Source: Theristus sp. LFF4_11
Taxonomy: Eukaryota > Nematoda > Chromadorea > Monhysterida > Xyalidae
DNA: 64,000 bases
Direction of reading: 5' to 3'
NCBI GenBank assembly: GCA_030248135.1
Contig: JASANC010000728.1
Coordinates: forward strand, 35,417-99,416
Part shown: piece after piece, positions 10,850 through 21,138 of the stretch
How the letters are laid out: each line of letters opens with the position of its first letter
Position numbering within the stretch: the stretch's first letter is position 1
The notes under the pieces: model-generated
What the model was told of the DNA's origin: nothing
What the model saw: the letters and a program-made list of their open reading frames with translations, nothing else
Databases searched by the model: none
Translations under genes and position numbers: made by a program

Positions 10850-13275
10850 CGTGACGATTTCGGGCGAATCAGCCGTGAAAATTGGCGAAATCGGTCCAGG
10901 AATGAAAAACAAGAAAACAAAGTTTTCCAGGGTAATTCAATGCGCTGATCACGGATTTTGAGTTAGTTTTTTGATGTGAGCAACTCTATACACTGAATCG
11001 TGACGATTTCGGCCGAATCGGCCGTAGAAATTGGCGAAATCGGTCCAGAAATGAAAAACAAGAAAACGAAGTTTTCCAGGGTAATTCAATGCGCTGATCA
11101 CGGATTTTGGGTTAGTTTTTTTATGTGAGCAACTCTATTCACTGAAACGTGACGATTTCGGCCGAATCGGCCGTGGAAATTGGCGAAATCGGTCCAGAAA
11201 TGAAAAACAAGAAAACGAAGTTTTCCAGGGTAATTCAAAGCGCAGATCACGGATTTTGGGTTAGTTTTTTTATGTGAGCAACTCTATACACTGAATCGTG
11301 ACGATTTCGGCCAAATCGGCCGTGGAAATTGGCGAAATCGGTCCAGAAATGAAAAACAAGAAAACGGTGTTTTCCAGGGTAATTCAATGCGCTGATCACG
11401 GATTTTGGGTTAGTTTTTATTTGTGAGCAACTCTAGATGCTGAATCGTGATGATTTCGGCCGAATCGGCCGTGGAAATTGGCGAAATCGGTCCAGAAAAG
11501 AAAAAACAAGAAAACGGTGTTTTCCAGGGTAATTCAATGCGCTGATCACGGACTTTGGGTTAGTTTTTTATGTGAGCAACTCTAGATACTGAATCGTGAC
11601 GATTACGGCCGAATCGGCCGTGGAAATCGGCGAAATCGGTCCAGAAACGAAAAACAAGAAAAAATGTTTTCCAGGGTAATTCAATGCGCTGATCACGGAT
11701 ATTGGGTTAGTTTTCTTACGTGAGCAACTCTAGATGCTGAATCGTGACGATTTCGGGCGAATCGGCCGTGGAAATTGGCGAAATCGGTCCAGAAATGAAA
11801 AACAAGAAAACGGTGTTTTCCCTGGTAATTCAATGCACTGATCACGGATTTTGGGTTAGTTTTTATATGTGAGCAACTCTAGACACTGAATCGTGATGAT
11901 TTCGGCCGAATCGGCCTTGGAAATTGGCGAAATCGGTCCAGAAAAGAAAAAACAAGAAAACGGTGTTTTCCAGGGTAATTCAATGCGCTGATCACGGACT
12001 TTGGGTTAGTTTTTTATGTGAGCAACTCTAGATACTGAATCGTGACGATTACGGCCGAATCGGCCGTGGAAATTGGCGAAATCGGTCCAGAAATGAAAAA
12101 CAAGAAAACAAAGTTTTCCAAGGTAATTCAATGCGCTGATCACGGATTTTGGGTTAGTTTTTTTATGTGAGCAACTCTATACACTGAATCGTGACGATTT
12201 CGGCCGAATCGGCCGTGGAAATTGGCGAAATCGGTCCAGAAATGAAAAACAAGAAAACGGTGTTTTCCAGGGTAATTCAATGGGCTGATCACAGATTTTG
12301 GGGGTTAGTTTTTTATGTGAGCAACTCTAGACATTGAATCGTGACGATTTCGGCCGAATCGGCCGTGGAAATTGGCGAAATCGGTTCAGAAAAGAAAAAC
12401 AAGAAAACGGTGTTTTCCAGGGTAATTCAATGCGCTGATTACGGATTTTGGGTTAGTTTTTTTATGTGAGCAACTCTAGATACTGAATCGTGACGATTTC
12501 GGCCGAATCGGCCGTGGAAATTGGCGAAATCGGTCCAGAAATGAAAAACAGGAAAACGGTGTTTTCCAGGGTAATTCAATGAGCTGATCACAGATTTTGG
12601 GGGTTAGTTTTTTATGTGAGCAACTCTAGACATTGAATCGTGACGATTTCGGCCGAATCGGCCGTGGAAATTGGCGAAATCGGTCCAGAAAAGAAAAACA
12701 AGAAAACGGTGTTTTCCAGGGTAATTCAATGCGCTGATCACGGATTTTGGGTTAGTTTTTTATGTGAGCAACTCTAGATACTGAATCGTGACGATTTCGG
12801 CCGAATCGGCCGTGGAAATTAGCGAAATCAGTCCAGAAATGAACAACAAGAAAACGGTGTTTTCCCTGGTAATTCAATGCACTGATCACGGAATTTGGGT
12901 TAGTTTTTTTATGTGAGCAACTCTATATACGGAAACGGGACGATTTCGGGCGAATCGTCCGTGGAAATTGGCGAAATCGGTCCAGAAATGAAAAACAGGA
13001 AAACGGTGTTTTCCAGGGTAATTCAATGCGCTGATCACGGATTTTGGGTTAGTTTTCTTGTGTGAGCACCTCTACATACTGAATCGTGACGATGTCGGGC
13101 GAATCGGCCGTGGAATTTAGTGAAACTGTCCAAGAAATGAAAAACAAGAAATCGGTATTTTTCATGGTAATTCATTGCGCCGATCACGGCTTTTGGGTCA
13201 GTTTTCTTATGTGAGCAATTCTAGGTACTGAATCGTGACGATTTTGGGCGAATCGGCCGTAGAAATAGCATAGGC
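10850..13275. repeat. Satellite array 1, ~149-bp monomers, ~16 copies
   Basis: Direct repeats run with a period of about 147-150 bp (for example GAGCAACTCTA at 10978 and again at 11127). Each monomer carries CTGAATCGTGACGATTTCGG, the palindrome-like CGGCCGAATCGGCCG, GGCGAAATCGGTCCAGAAA, TTTTCCAGGGTAATTCAATG and GCTGATCACGGATTTTGGGT. Central monomers differ by a few bases. Those at the right end (from about 13030) are more diverged, as usual for array edges. No open frame persists. Confidence 0.92.
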
Positions 13276-13595
13276 GAAATTGGCCTAAAACGAAAAATGA
13301 AAACCTGAGTTGTCCGGGATTTAGAAGAATGTGTGACCAACGTATTGTGATTTTGGTCCGACCTTCGGGGCTCATGTAAAAGTCAGAATATTATCTAAAA
13401 ATGCGGGAAACGCATATAAAAGGAGGAATATGGCTTTGTGTAAGCAGTGAGAGACTTGGCTCGACAACTCTTTTCAAGTCTCTGATGTGGTACACACGGA
13501 TACAAGTACATAAGAGCCATATTTTTGCGCCGTTTATTCATTATTTCGGTTGCACATGTACTTTGTAGACAATTGAAACTTTAACATTTGCAGTA

Positions 13596-13860
13596 CAGTA
13601 CGGCCGAATAAATTAGGCAGTCCATCAAGGCGGGATCAGTCGCAGACTAGGAGTTGTCTTTTTCAAAAATGCCAACATAATTCCCAATCATGTGTGCAAG
13701 AGAGAAAGAATGCACAGAATAGCGCGGATAATCGATTGGTTTTCAAAAATTGGTCAAATTAGGCACGCAGTTTGGTTTCTGAAGATCTTTTTTCTTTCAT
13801 TCAAAATTCGCGCGCTCTTTGAACCCTGAAAAAAGCTGCAACGTTTAATCGGCCATATCG
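13596..13860 (+). mobile_element. TA-flanked MITE, GGCCGAATAAA family, nested in unit L
   Basis: The ends are CAGTACGGCCGAATAAA and TTTAATCGGCCATATCG, flanked by TA on each side. The matching place in the second unit (near 27335) reads straight through as TTTGCGGTATTTCGGG. That is an empty site, so both insertion and TA duplication are shown directly. Confidence 0.88.
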
Positions 13861-13922
13861 TATTTCGGGCATTTAACGACCACTAAAACCACTAAAATAA
13901 CGATCAGACTTCGGATCACTGA

Positions 13923-14157
13923 TACTGGTTTGTCCAGGACAAAGTGTATCGCAGAGACATTGGGGAACGCAAGGTCTCCTTCTGTGGTAAAGGCAACGAC
14001 TCACGGGACAGACAGTTTATCCTGCCACTAGAGTTTGATAAAAGGGTGATAATCATAGGAAGACAACACCTTTTTGTCGCCGGTGCTGGTGTGTACACAG
14101 CTGTGCGTAAGTTAGCAACAATGATAAAGCTACACGCAGCAATGTTTTGCAAGCTAT
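13923..14157 (+). pseudogene. Short conserved reading frame inside unit L, copy 1
   Basis: A frame of ~78 codons with no good ATG reads YWFVQDKVYRRDIGERKVSF, CGKGNDSRDRQFILPLE and then RQHLFVAGAGVYTAVRKLA. The copy at 27400-27635 keeps the same frame; its two length differences are both 3 bases. That pattern is expected of a former coding exon or captured gene fragment, not random repeat DNA. I do not recognise the family. Confidence 0.4.
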
Positions 14158-14429
14158 GATTTTTCTGTTTTTGCACAGAATTTACAGAATTTCGCACATG
14201 GTGTGATTTTAGAGTAAACTGAAGAGGACAATTAAAAATAAGTTTAAAGTTTTTACGCTTTTCAGTAAAACAAACGCGACGCAAAAATATAGCTTTTATG
14301 TACTTGTATCCGTGTGTACCACATCAGAGACTTGAAAAGAGTTGTCGAGCCAAGTCTCTCACTGCTTACACAAAGCCATATTCCTCCTTTTATGTGCGTT
14401 TCCCGCATTTTTAGATAATTCTGTTAATG

Positions 14430-14568
14430 CTTTCTCTTTTGCACACACGATTGAGAATTATCTTAGTTGGGAATTATCTCATCTTGAAAAAGACAACTCC
14501 TAGTCTGCGAATAATCCGGCCTTGATGAAGAGTAGTACAAGAATGGCCTTATTTAATCGGCCATACTG
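14430..14568 (-). mobile_element. MITE fragment, GGCCGAATAAA family, abutting unit L
   Basis: CTTGAAAAAGACAACTCCTA, GTCTGCGAATAATCCGGCCT and the terminus TTTAATCGGCCATACTG followed by TA match one end of the family. The other end is lost at the border of unit L. Confidence 0.55.
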
Positions 14569-15437
14569 TACCATCGTATTCAAAAAAAGGTTTTTGCTCT
14601 GGAAAAAAATTAATGCACAGTTTGTGCATGTAAATCCATACGAGCGCGAACAAGTGCAGTATCTTTATGCACGAATCCGATCTCAAAAGGACACGGAGCA
14701 CACCTCCAATTTTGAATACGTGCGCCAAACATGAAACTGCTTTCATATCTATGCGCGCATTAAAAAATAGAACTTCAAAAAATTCCACCCAATGTTGCTT
14801 GTTACCAGGTTCCAAAAATTTAGCAGTGGTGTTCATATATTGGTTTTGTCTGTGGCGTAAAAGACAAGTATGGTGCTTGACTTTCTCTGTCTGGGACGTT
14901 AAAAATAAAAAGGTGTTTCATATGACTGTGTGGTAGCTACTGCAAGCCATTGTTTTTCAAAATTTGTTTGTTATCAGCACGTGCGAGAAATAAAGCTTTT
15001 ACTAAAATATCAAGGAGCATACCAAGTAATTTTGGAGAATAGTTCACCAAATACGGTAATCAGATTAATGTGCTAAAAAACAACAGCTAAGAGTGCAGCT
15101 TCAGTTTAAGTAAATAAAAAAAGATAGCGGAGCGTGAAGAGTGCACCAGTACTCAAACTGTGCTCATACAATAGATAACAGTAACACCAAGAAACACCTA
15201 AACAAAATTTAAAAATATTTAGGCTGGCTTCAAGGATGTTTACTTGACAAACAGTCTAATGATCTGAACTTTTTAAACAAATTTTCTTTCATAAAATAAC
15301 TGTCCCGAGAGAACAATGGTTGATTTGAGGTTTCTGCGGCGCGCCTGCTCGGAAGCAAAGCTTTTTTGATCTTCTGTCTCGTGCTTTTCACAAAACAGAG
15401 ATAACCCATTTTTTATTTATGGTTGTTGCATTATTTT
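14569..15437. other. Intergenic stretch without recognisable feature
   Basis: AT-rich sequence with short unsupported open frames only. No inverted repeats or coding exons were seen. Confidence 0.45.
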
Positions 15438-15650
15438 TTTCAAACGTGTCCCACTGAAATGACGTCATGTGCCGCAAAGCGTGCGCTTGTCGTTCACAGC
15501 AAACCAGACTTTCCGTTTAGCCAATTTCTTCCCGTGAACAAATGGTGAATGTCGAATCAGTCACACCAAACTGAAATTTTAGTGCCTGTACTTTGACAAA
15601 CAAACAAATGACGTCATTTTAGTTCGGACACGTTTGAATAAATCCACAAA
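15438..15650 (+). mobile_element. CRE-containing MITE, copy 1
   Basis: The inverted ends are CAAACGTGTCCCACTGAAATG at the left (shown to one base past 20, core AAACGTGTCC) and GGACACGTTTG at the right. Just inside each end is a perfect CRE palindrome, TGACGTCA. The interior shares GTTCACAGCAAACCAGACTT and AAATGGTGAATGTCGAATCA with the copy at 41646-41855. The ends are followed by AATAAATCCAC. Confidence 0.8.
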
Positions 15651-15657
15651 GTATTAT

Positions 15658-15745
15658 AATAGGGGGTTTTTTGGGGGGGGGGTTTTTTTGGGGGGGGTTT
15701 GGGGGGGGGGTTTTTGTGGGGGGGTTTGGGTGTTGGGGTATTATT
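15658..15745. repeat. G/T homopurine-pyrimidine tract (poly-G blocks)
   Basis: Runs of 6-11 G alternate with T runs over ~85 bp, placed just upstream of the small membrane-protein gene. It has several G-tracts of four or more, so G-quadruplex formation is possible. It could be a simple repeat or a decayed end of the G-rich MITE family. Confidence 0.7.
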
Positions 15746-15822
15746 GTTAAGTATTACCAAACTTCAGAAGATCAACTGGTTTTAAAAGCAGCAAATATAC
15801 GAATAACGTCGAGAACGAAACA

Positions 15823-16327
15823 ATGATCCACAACAAAGATTTGTCGTCAGTGGTCGCGAATTTCGGTGCATGGATTTGGATTTTGATCATCGCGCTCGTC
15901 GCCGTCTTATTTCTGTTTTGTGTCGGCTTTTGCACCGCGCTATGCTTACGCAATCAGCGCCAGAAACGGGAACGTCAACATCAGCAACAGCAGGTCATCA
16001 GGTATTGAAACAGTCAGTCGTTAACAACAATATCAGAAGCTACTATCCCAACTTCTCGATTCAATAAATACATGTTCATTGCACAACCAAAACCGCTCAG
16101 AAAGATTCCAGCAAATGCAAGCTAGAAACAAACAAACGATGGGCTTTCGTCTTGATGAAGATTATGGTAGTCGTAGTCGTATTATGAATTTCTTGATAGT
16201 TTATCAAAAAATTACGCTTTTCAGATCAGCTCAGCATTTAGACGCCCCAACAGTTGGAATACATATCGTGGACGTGGAAAAGTTGCAAGCAAGCCCGCAC
16301 AGCTACAGCTACAATCAAACCTCATAA
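15823..16327 (+). CDS. Small single-pass membrane protein, 2 exons (unknown family)
   Basis: I do not recognise this gene. Exon 1 (15823-15993) and exon 2 (16112-16327) join in phase 0 across a GT-AG intron to 128 residues. There is a short N-terminus, then a strong transmembrane helix at about residues 17-42 (WIWILIIALVAVLFLFCVGF), then a basic and Gln-rich stretch (RNQRQKRERQHQQQ) that predicts a cytoplasmic C-terminus, then a soluble tail with DEDYGSRSR. A second, optional 58-bp intron inside exon 2 would keep the frame nearly as well. The gene converges on the Cys-rich gene on the other strand. Its reality rests on the membrane segment and clean phase. Confidence 0.45.
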
Positions 16328-16628
16328 ACATTTGAACACTGAACAAATATTTTATCTTCAAAACAAAAAACGTTTTGCTCAAAGCAGTGACTTCAAATAT
16401 ATTCCATTCCATACCAGCTGTTGTGTACAGTAGACTGTAAATATTTTTCCGGTTAACAAATGGGATTTGTTTTGTTCACGAATTTCAAAAATTGGAAAAT
16501 TGCAATTGCAAAATGGAATAAAATTTGTGAATATTCTGCAGAATTCAGCTGATGTATCTTTTGGTTTTCCGGCTGGAGACTGGAAACACAGAAAATCGTC
16601 TTCAACAGACATTTTTGATATTCATTCA

Positions 16629-17687
16629 TCAACTTGTGACTGATGACGCATTCGCACTTATGCTACTGTTGTAGGGCTCGTCAAAGTACAACTCATCAAT
16701 GACTTTCAACGCTTTTTCAGATTTTTCCTGTTTGACTTTTTTGCTTTTTTTCCTTGTTACTAGTTCACTTTTGTCATTTGCGTCATTGACGTCCGTCGAA
16801 TTACTAGTATCACTCAATGTTGAATTCGTTTTCATTTGCTTCGGCTTCAATAAAACTCCTGCTTTTTCTTTCGCCTGTTTTTCACTCGTTTCGTTCTCCC
16901 ACCGTTCGACATCTTTCTCATCCGGCGTCTCTACCAGACTTTCGCTGACCACATCCTTCGCGGGCGCCTTGTGATTGTACAGCTGCTTTTGCAACGTCAG
17001 ATATGTATCACGATGCCAGTCGGTCATGTTGGTCGCCGCTCGAAACTTGTCACAGTCGACATGCTCCGGTTGACAAGCCAACGCGAACAATTTACGAATC
17101 GGCGAACGTTGCACAAAACCGGGACTGTACTCGACAACACAGAGGCCACGCTGACATATACAGTACCTGCCTCTGAAAACGTGGCGAGTGTGTTTATATA
17201 CTGTGTGTGCGTGTGGGTTTCTAATTATGCAAATTGATAATGTCCAAATCAAAGTAAAATATGTCGCAAACACACGAAACGGCCTCACTAACTTTGGAAA
17301 CTCGTCCTCGGGATGCGGAAAACAGTCCGGATAGGCATGTAGATGAGAGTTGTCGCGGCATTCTTCTTGTATAATACACGGCGTGAAAGAAGTTGCAGAA
17401 ATAAGCTAAAAAAATAACGTCGTTCAAGTACCGCAACTGAATAAATGCCAGCAAACTGAAGACAGAAAACAACTATCTATAATAACCTTTGAAAAAACCT
17501 CGCGGTGGCGTGAACTCGTGTCGTTTTTCACAACTTGTGGTTCGCTGGTGCTTTCGGTTTGATTTGGTTTATCTGAACCCGCATTTGTTCCATTATTAGA
17601 TCCATTCGTATCAATAATCAGAACGTTACCAGTCAACAGTATAAAAAAGAAGTATAACGAAACCGACATTGATATCGACATCGACAC
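16629..17687 (-). CDS. Secreted Cys-rich protein, 3 exons (unknown family)
   Basis: The exons 17687-17487, 17405-17293 and 17172-16629 join without stop to 285 residues, all with plausible GT-AG borders. Residues 1-26 form a signal peptide (MSMSISMSVSLYFFFILLTG). A linker rich in N-glycosylation sequons (NGSNNGT) follows. Next is a compact Cys module spanning exons 2-3: C-x5-EEC, PDCFPHPEDEFPKGRYCICQ, RGLCVVEY, then ALACQPEHVDCDKF. The C-terminal half is Lys/Glu-rich, low-complexity and without Cys, ending in more NxS/T sequons. The Cys spacing suggests a small disulfide fold, but I cannot assign a family. It is transcribed toward the small membrane gene, with 3' ends about 300 bp apart. Confidence 0.7.
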
Positions 17688-17992
17688 AAAGTTACGGGGT
17701 AATCAAAAAGTACACATCGGCTGACACATGCAGTTTTGTGCAACTGGTGCTATGCGGCTTCTTGCTATGCTAAGCAGGGATGGAGAAAAGCAGTTTTGCA
17801 AATAAAGCGGATGCAGGTTTCCCACGGTGAACAATGAGTTGAAGAAAAAATAACGATTGTTCGTGTAGCCACAGAACCATTTAGTGGTATTCAATATGGT
17901 GGGATTCAAAATGAGCGAGCATATTGAATCATGTAAAACAGAAGTGGTCAATGAAATATAGTTGGATGTCAGCTAGTGTCAAAAAAAGCATG

Positions 17993-20336
17993 TTACACGA
18001 CGAGTTCTTTATCGTGCACGTGCGCAATGACCAACGTGTTGCAGCTGCCTATCCAATTGTCTGAATCGGGAGAAACAATAAAGTTCCCCGTGCTTGTTCG
18101 TTGATCGAAACTCATGTTCAGTCCCACGTCGGACTTCGGCGATAAAGCACTGGCTCCGTCAAAGCAATCGTTGAAACTGAGTGATTTGAGAGCAATTCGT
18201 GGTTTTTCCATGTGATGCAGGTCAACCAATGAACTGCCGGCAGCGGCGAACGGTCGTTGCTCGATTGCCTCACGATCATGATGCTTTGCACACACCGTTT
18301 CATTGATGTCGTCCGTCTTTTCTTCCTCGTGAGTATGCAGCTGATGCAAGCTTCGACTCAATTTTCTGCATTGCTTCGTTTTTTTCACCGCAGTTGATGC
18401 AGTCGTATACGATTGCCGTGGACGCTGTTGGGCGACAGCAATGAGCGCATTCGAACAGCTGGATTCCACTCGCCTCGCCGACAATGACGAACTCACTGCG
18501 TACGTGTTATCGAACTTATCGATAAGCAACGCTAGTGGTTGACGTTTGCTATATCGACCGCAGCACGCACGAACAATGTTGAAAAAACTTCGGCGGAATC
18601 TCGTGCTCATGTAAATGTAGACGAAAAAGTTTGTGGCGCTATTTATGACCACCAGAAAATTACTCAACTTTATCAACAACTTGATCCAGTCGTTTTGCTT
18701 GAATAAAACCGGATTCTGCACTTCCCATAAGTCGAGAACAACGCATAGAAACCGACAAAGCATGAACTTCCCAATTACCTGCAAAAAACTAAACCTGTAA
18801 GTTCGTTCATACAATTAAGCGTAAAAGTTAGTTTCAACAACAAATGCAAAAATGAAGCGGACCAATAAGTTCTGATAAAGAGAAAACGAAAACAAAGAGT
18901 ACGAACCACGGTATGAACAGTGAAGCGGCCGCCAGAAGCACACGTACGTTGCTGATACGTTGGAATCTTTCGACTGATTTGCGAATCGACCACGCTGACT
19001 TTTTTCTTGTTGTTCAAAATAGATAGCTGATCAACTCGGTCACTCGCTAGTGACTTTTCATCGCTTTGGCGACTAAATCGGCGACTGGTCGAACCAGAAG
19101 CATCAGTGTCAGATGATCTTTCACGGCGATTAACGACAGCGGTCGAAGAAGTTTTATTGTCCAGTCCGCTTTTTTCTGCGATCTTTGTTAGCGTCGACTG
19201 TCAGTTACGAGTAAGAGATGGCTTAGATGGAACTGCTGTCGCCGTTGTATTCGTACAGTATGACATGCCGGCACGAATCATACCAGCAGCAGCAACCCGA
19301 AACGCACACCGGATTGTGATTGCAGTCAGAATGACGAACGGAACGACGCTGTCCGTCATGAACGACAGAACAATGCGATACCAGACTTCATACACATAAC
19401 TGAACGTCCATGAACGTTTGGCAACAAATATCACGGTTGTCGTACCGTTGCACGATACAGGGTCCAACGTGACGCAGTGGCGCACAGTTACACACAATAT
19501 TTCCGGAATCTAGAAACGTGTGTTACCGAGCATAACCAAATGTATTCAGAAATCATAACACGTTCGCCACACAAGACATTCAGTACATACAACAAGACGC
19601 TAAAAGAAGAAAAACGTTTTGGCTTCTGATGATGCTTACCCGATACAAAACGGACATTACTGACACAGTGCACAACATCGTCGACACACAGCTCTGGTTG
19701 ACGGCCTGCTTATGGCGTAACGGATGAACAATAGCAAAATATCGGTCGATTGTGAGTGCTAAGATCATCCATGCTGATCCAGTGAAGGATGCCTTGGCGA
19801 TGAAGAACACGTACGGTGTTATGTATGAATAGGCACCGGAAAACGGGGTCTGCCAGCCAAAGTAGATTGTTGGCAAGCTGTACCTGAAACAACAGTTTTT
19901 CATCAAGTTTACACTGCACGTTTAAAAAAAAGCACGTCATCACTTCACTTCTCACCCACATTAGAAAAGCGCCCGGTATCAGAAGAATGCAATCCCAAAT
20001 TGCAATCGCAATGAAATAGTTGTTGACAGCCGACTTCTTACTAGACGATATTCGGTAACGTTGATTCTGGCGAACTTCGGGAGTAGCTGTTCGTGAGTCA
20101 GAACGACAAAACACGGCGACCACGATTAGATTTAGCGTGAAACCGATCCACGCAAACACTGCGGTCAATGGTCCAGCCATAATAAATGCAAAATTGACAC
20201 GCCAGTCACGAGGTGGCACATCTGACGGCATGTCTGTTCCGCTGTAATAACAATGCGCTTCCGTCGACAGTTTTTTCCACAAACAAATTCGAATCGCAGG
20301 GTCAATAAAATCGTCAAATGTATCGTTAGCAGACAT
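17993..20336 (-). CDS. Class A (peptide-type) GPCR with long C-terminal tail
   Basis: This is a rhodopsin-family receptor, most like invertebrate FMRFamide/neuropeptide receptors. Exons are 20336-19960, 19883-19640, 19509-19209, about 18994-18890 and 18778-17993. TM1 is near GPLTAVFAWIGFTLNLIVV and TM2 is in YFIAIAIWDCILLIPGAFLM. TM3 ends in the DRY box (LTIDRYFAIVHPLRHK). Exon 3 carries the ECL2 cysteine and TM5, and TM6 is in RVLLAAASLFIPWFVLF. TM7 is VVINSATNFFVYIYMSTRFR, where NSATNFFVYI stands for NPxxY. A ~200-residue Ser-rich tail follows, with CCGRYSK as a possible palmitoylation site. The intron between TM5 and TM6, and the donor after TM6, are inferred from phase. The ligand is unknown. 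Confidence 0.85.
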
Positions 20337-20892
20337 CTTTTCTGATCGTGTTCAAAGTTCACTAACATCTGTTTTTTGTTGCATTTCGTTGTGACGACTC
20401 GCGTCCCTGGGAACAACATTGAAAAAACAGGGGTGATTTCAACACGGCTGAAAGTTCTTCAACAGTAAGAAACGTCAGACATCAAACTACTAATTATCAG
20501 CCACCCCTCGCGCGTGCGACAGTCATCAAAATTATGTCAAATCAAATTATCAAAATCAAAAGTCCTAGCCCAATTATGCCGTGTAAGCTGATATGTGAGA
20601 ACGAACAAGCCTGTGTGTAACGCCTTCAGCAAGAGAACGTGAACTGAAATGTACCAACAATTTGAGAAACTACGCAATGGCAAATCCAATTATTAATTTA
20701 ATTCCTTTACCTCGCAACAAAACTCGAATTTACAAAATATTTACATGGGTATGACGCACGTTTTGAATGAATCAACGAAAAAAAACCGATAGAGATTTCA
20801 GCTTGGTTTGCTCGTCAATTGGGCATTTTGTGCAAGTTACAGGTGCATTAAAAAATACGAAGTCTTCAAATTCGTTTCAGAAACATGAAGTC

Positions 20893-21138
20893 TTACAACA
20901 CAGACTTTTTGTATGCCATTCCTAATGACGCATTTGAAACCCACAAAGCACCCAGAAGTAAACCAACAGTCGTCAAAGCCAAGATATATATATAGTCGGA
21001 CTGGATAATTTCGGGCATTAGCTGATTGGCTGGTGCGTTACCGTAATCAGTTTCAAACGCGGGCCGTTCAAATTGCTTTTTTAAATTTCTAATTTTTGAG
21101 TGTTTGTGTTGATAAATGTTTGAATTTTCAATGGACAA
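20893..21138 (-). CDS. Possible 81-residue tail-anchored protein in an inverted duplication
   Basis: The frame opens with MSIENSNIYQHKHSKIRNLK. It continues through QFERPAFETDYGNAPANQLM and ends in a hydrophobic segment (YIYILALTTVGLLLGALWV) with a short basic tail. The soluble part lies in one arm of a large palindrome; the other arm (21736-21829, plus strand) keeps the same frame but stops right after QSDYI. No family is recognised and there is no evidence of splicing. It could be a chance frame. Confidence 0.3.
   Translation of the reverse strand: MSIENSNIYQHKHSKIRNLKKQFERPAFETDYGNAPANQLMPEIIQSDYIYILALTTVGLLLGALWVSNASLGMAYKKSVL

Larger units (their letters stand above)
10089..14420 (+). 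mobile_element. Large composite repeat unit L, copy 1
   Basis: This ~4.3-kb unit is shared with 24894-27936. In order, both copies have a GC-rich head (GCGAGCG...AGCGGACAGCG), a pyrimidine-rich stretch ending near a CATGTCAT-like sequence, an array of ~149-bp tandem repeats, a constant joint (GAAAACCTGAGTT...GGTCCGACCTTCG), and an inverted-repeat module of ~0.75 kb. The order (head, central ~150-bp repeats, subterminal inverted repeats) recalls Helentron/DINE-type elements, whose central tandem repeats can grow into satellites. I see no Rep/helicase frame, so it would be non-autonomous. Exact ends are not determined. Confidence 0.6.
13390..14420. mobile_element. Inverted-repeat module of unit L, copy 1 (~140-bp TIRs)
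   Basis: The left arm (13390-13535) begins ATTATCTAAAAATGCGGG and the right arm (about 14279-14420) is its reverse complement, ending CCCGCATTTTTAGATAAT. The arms share ~140 bp with few mismatches. The interior holds a TA-flanked MITE (13596-13860) and a short frame (13923-14157) also kept in copy 2. Confidence 0.85.

Noticed and set aside
10440..13300. Regular ~149-bp repeats considered as a CRISPR-like array
   Set aside because: The whole unit repeats with no unique spacers, the period is far too long and the genome is eukaryotic. It is a satellite.
16629..17288. 219-codon single frame as one exon
   Set aside because: Its first ~38 codons lie in an intron. A spliced model with a signal peptide and consistent phases explains the sequence better.
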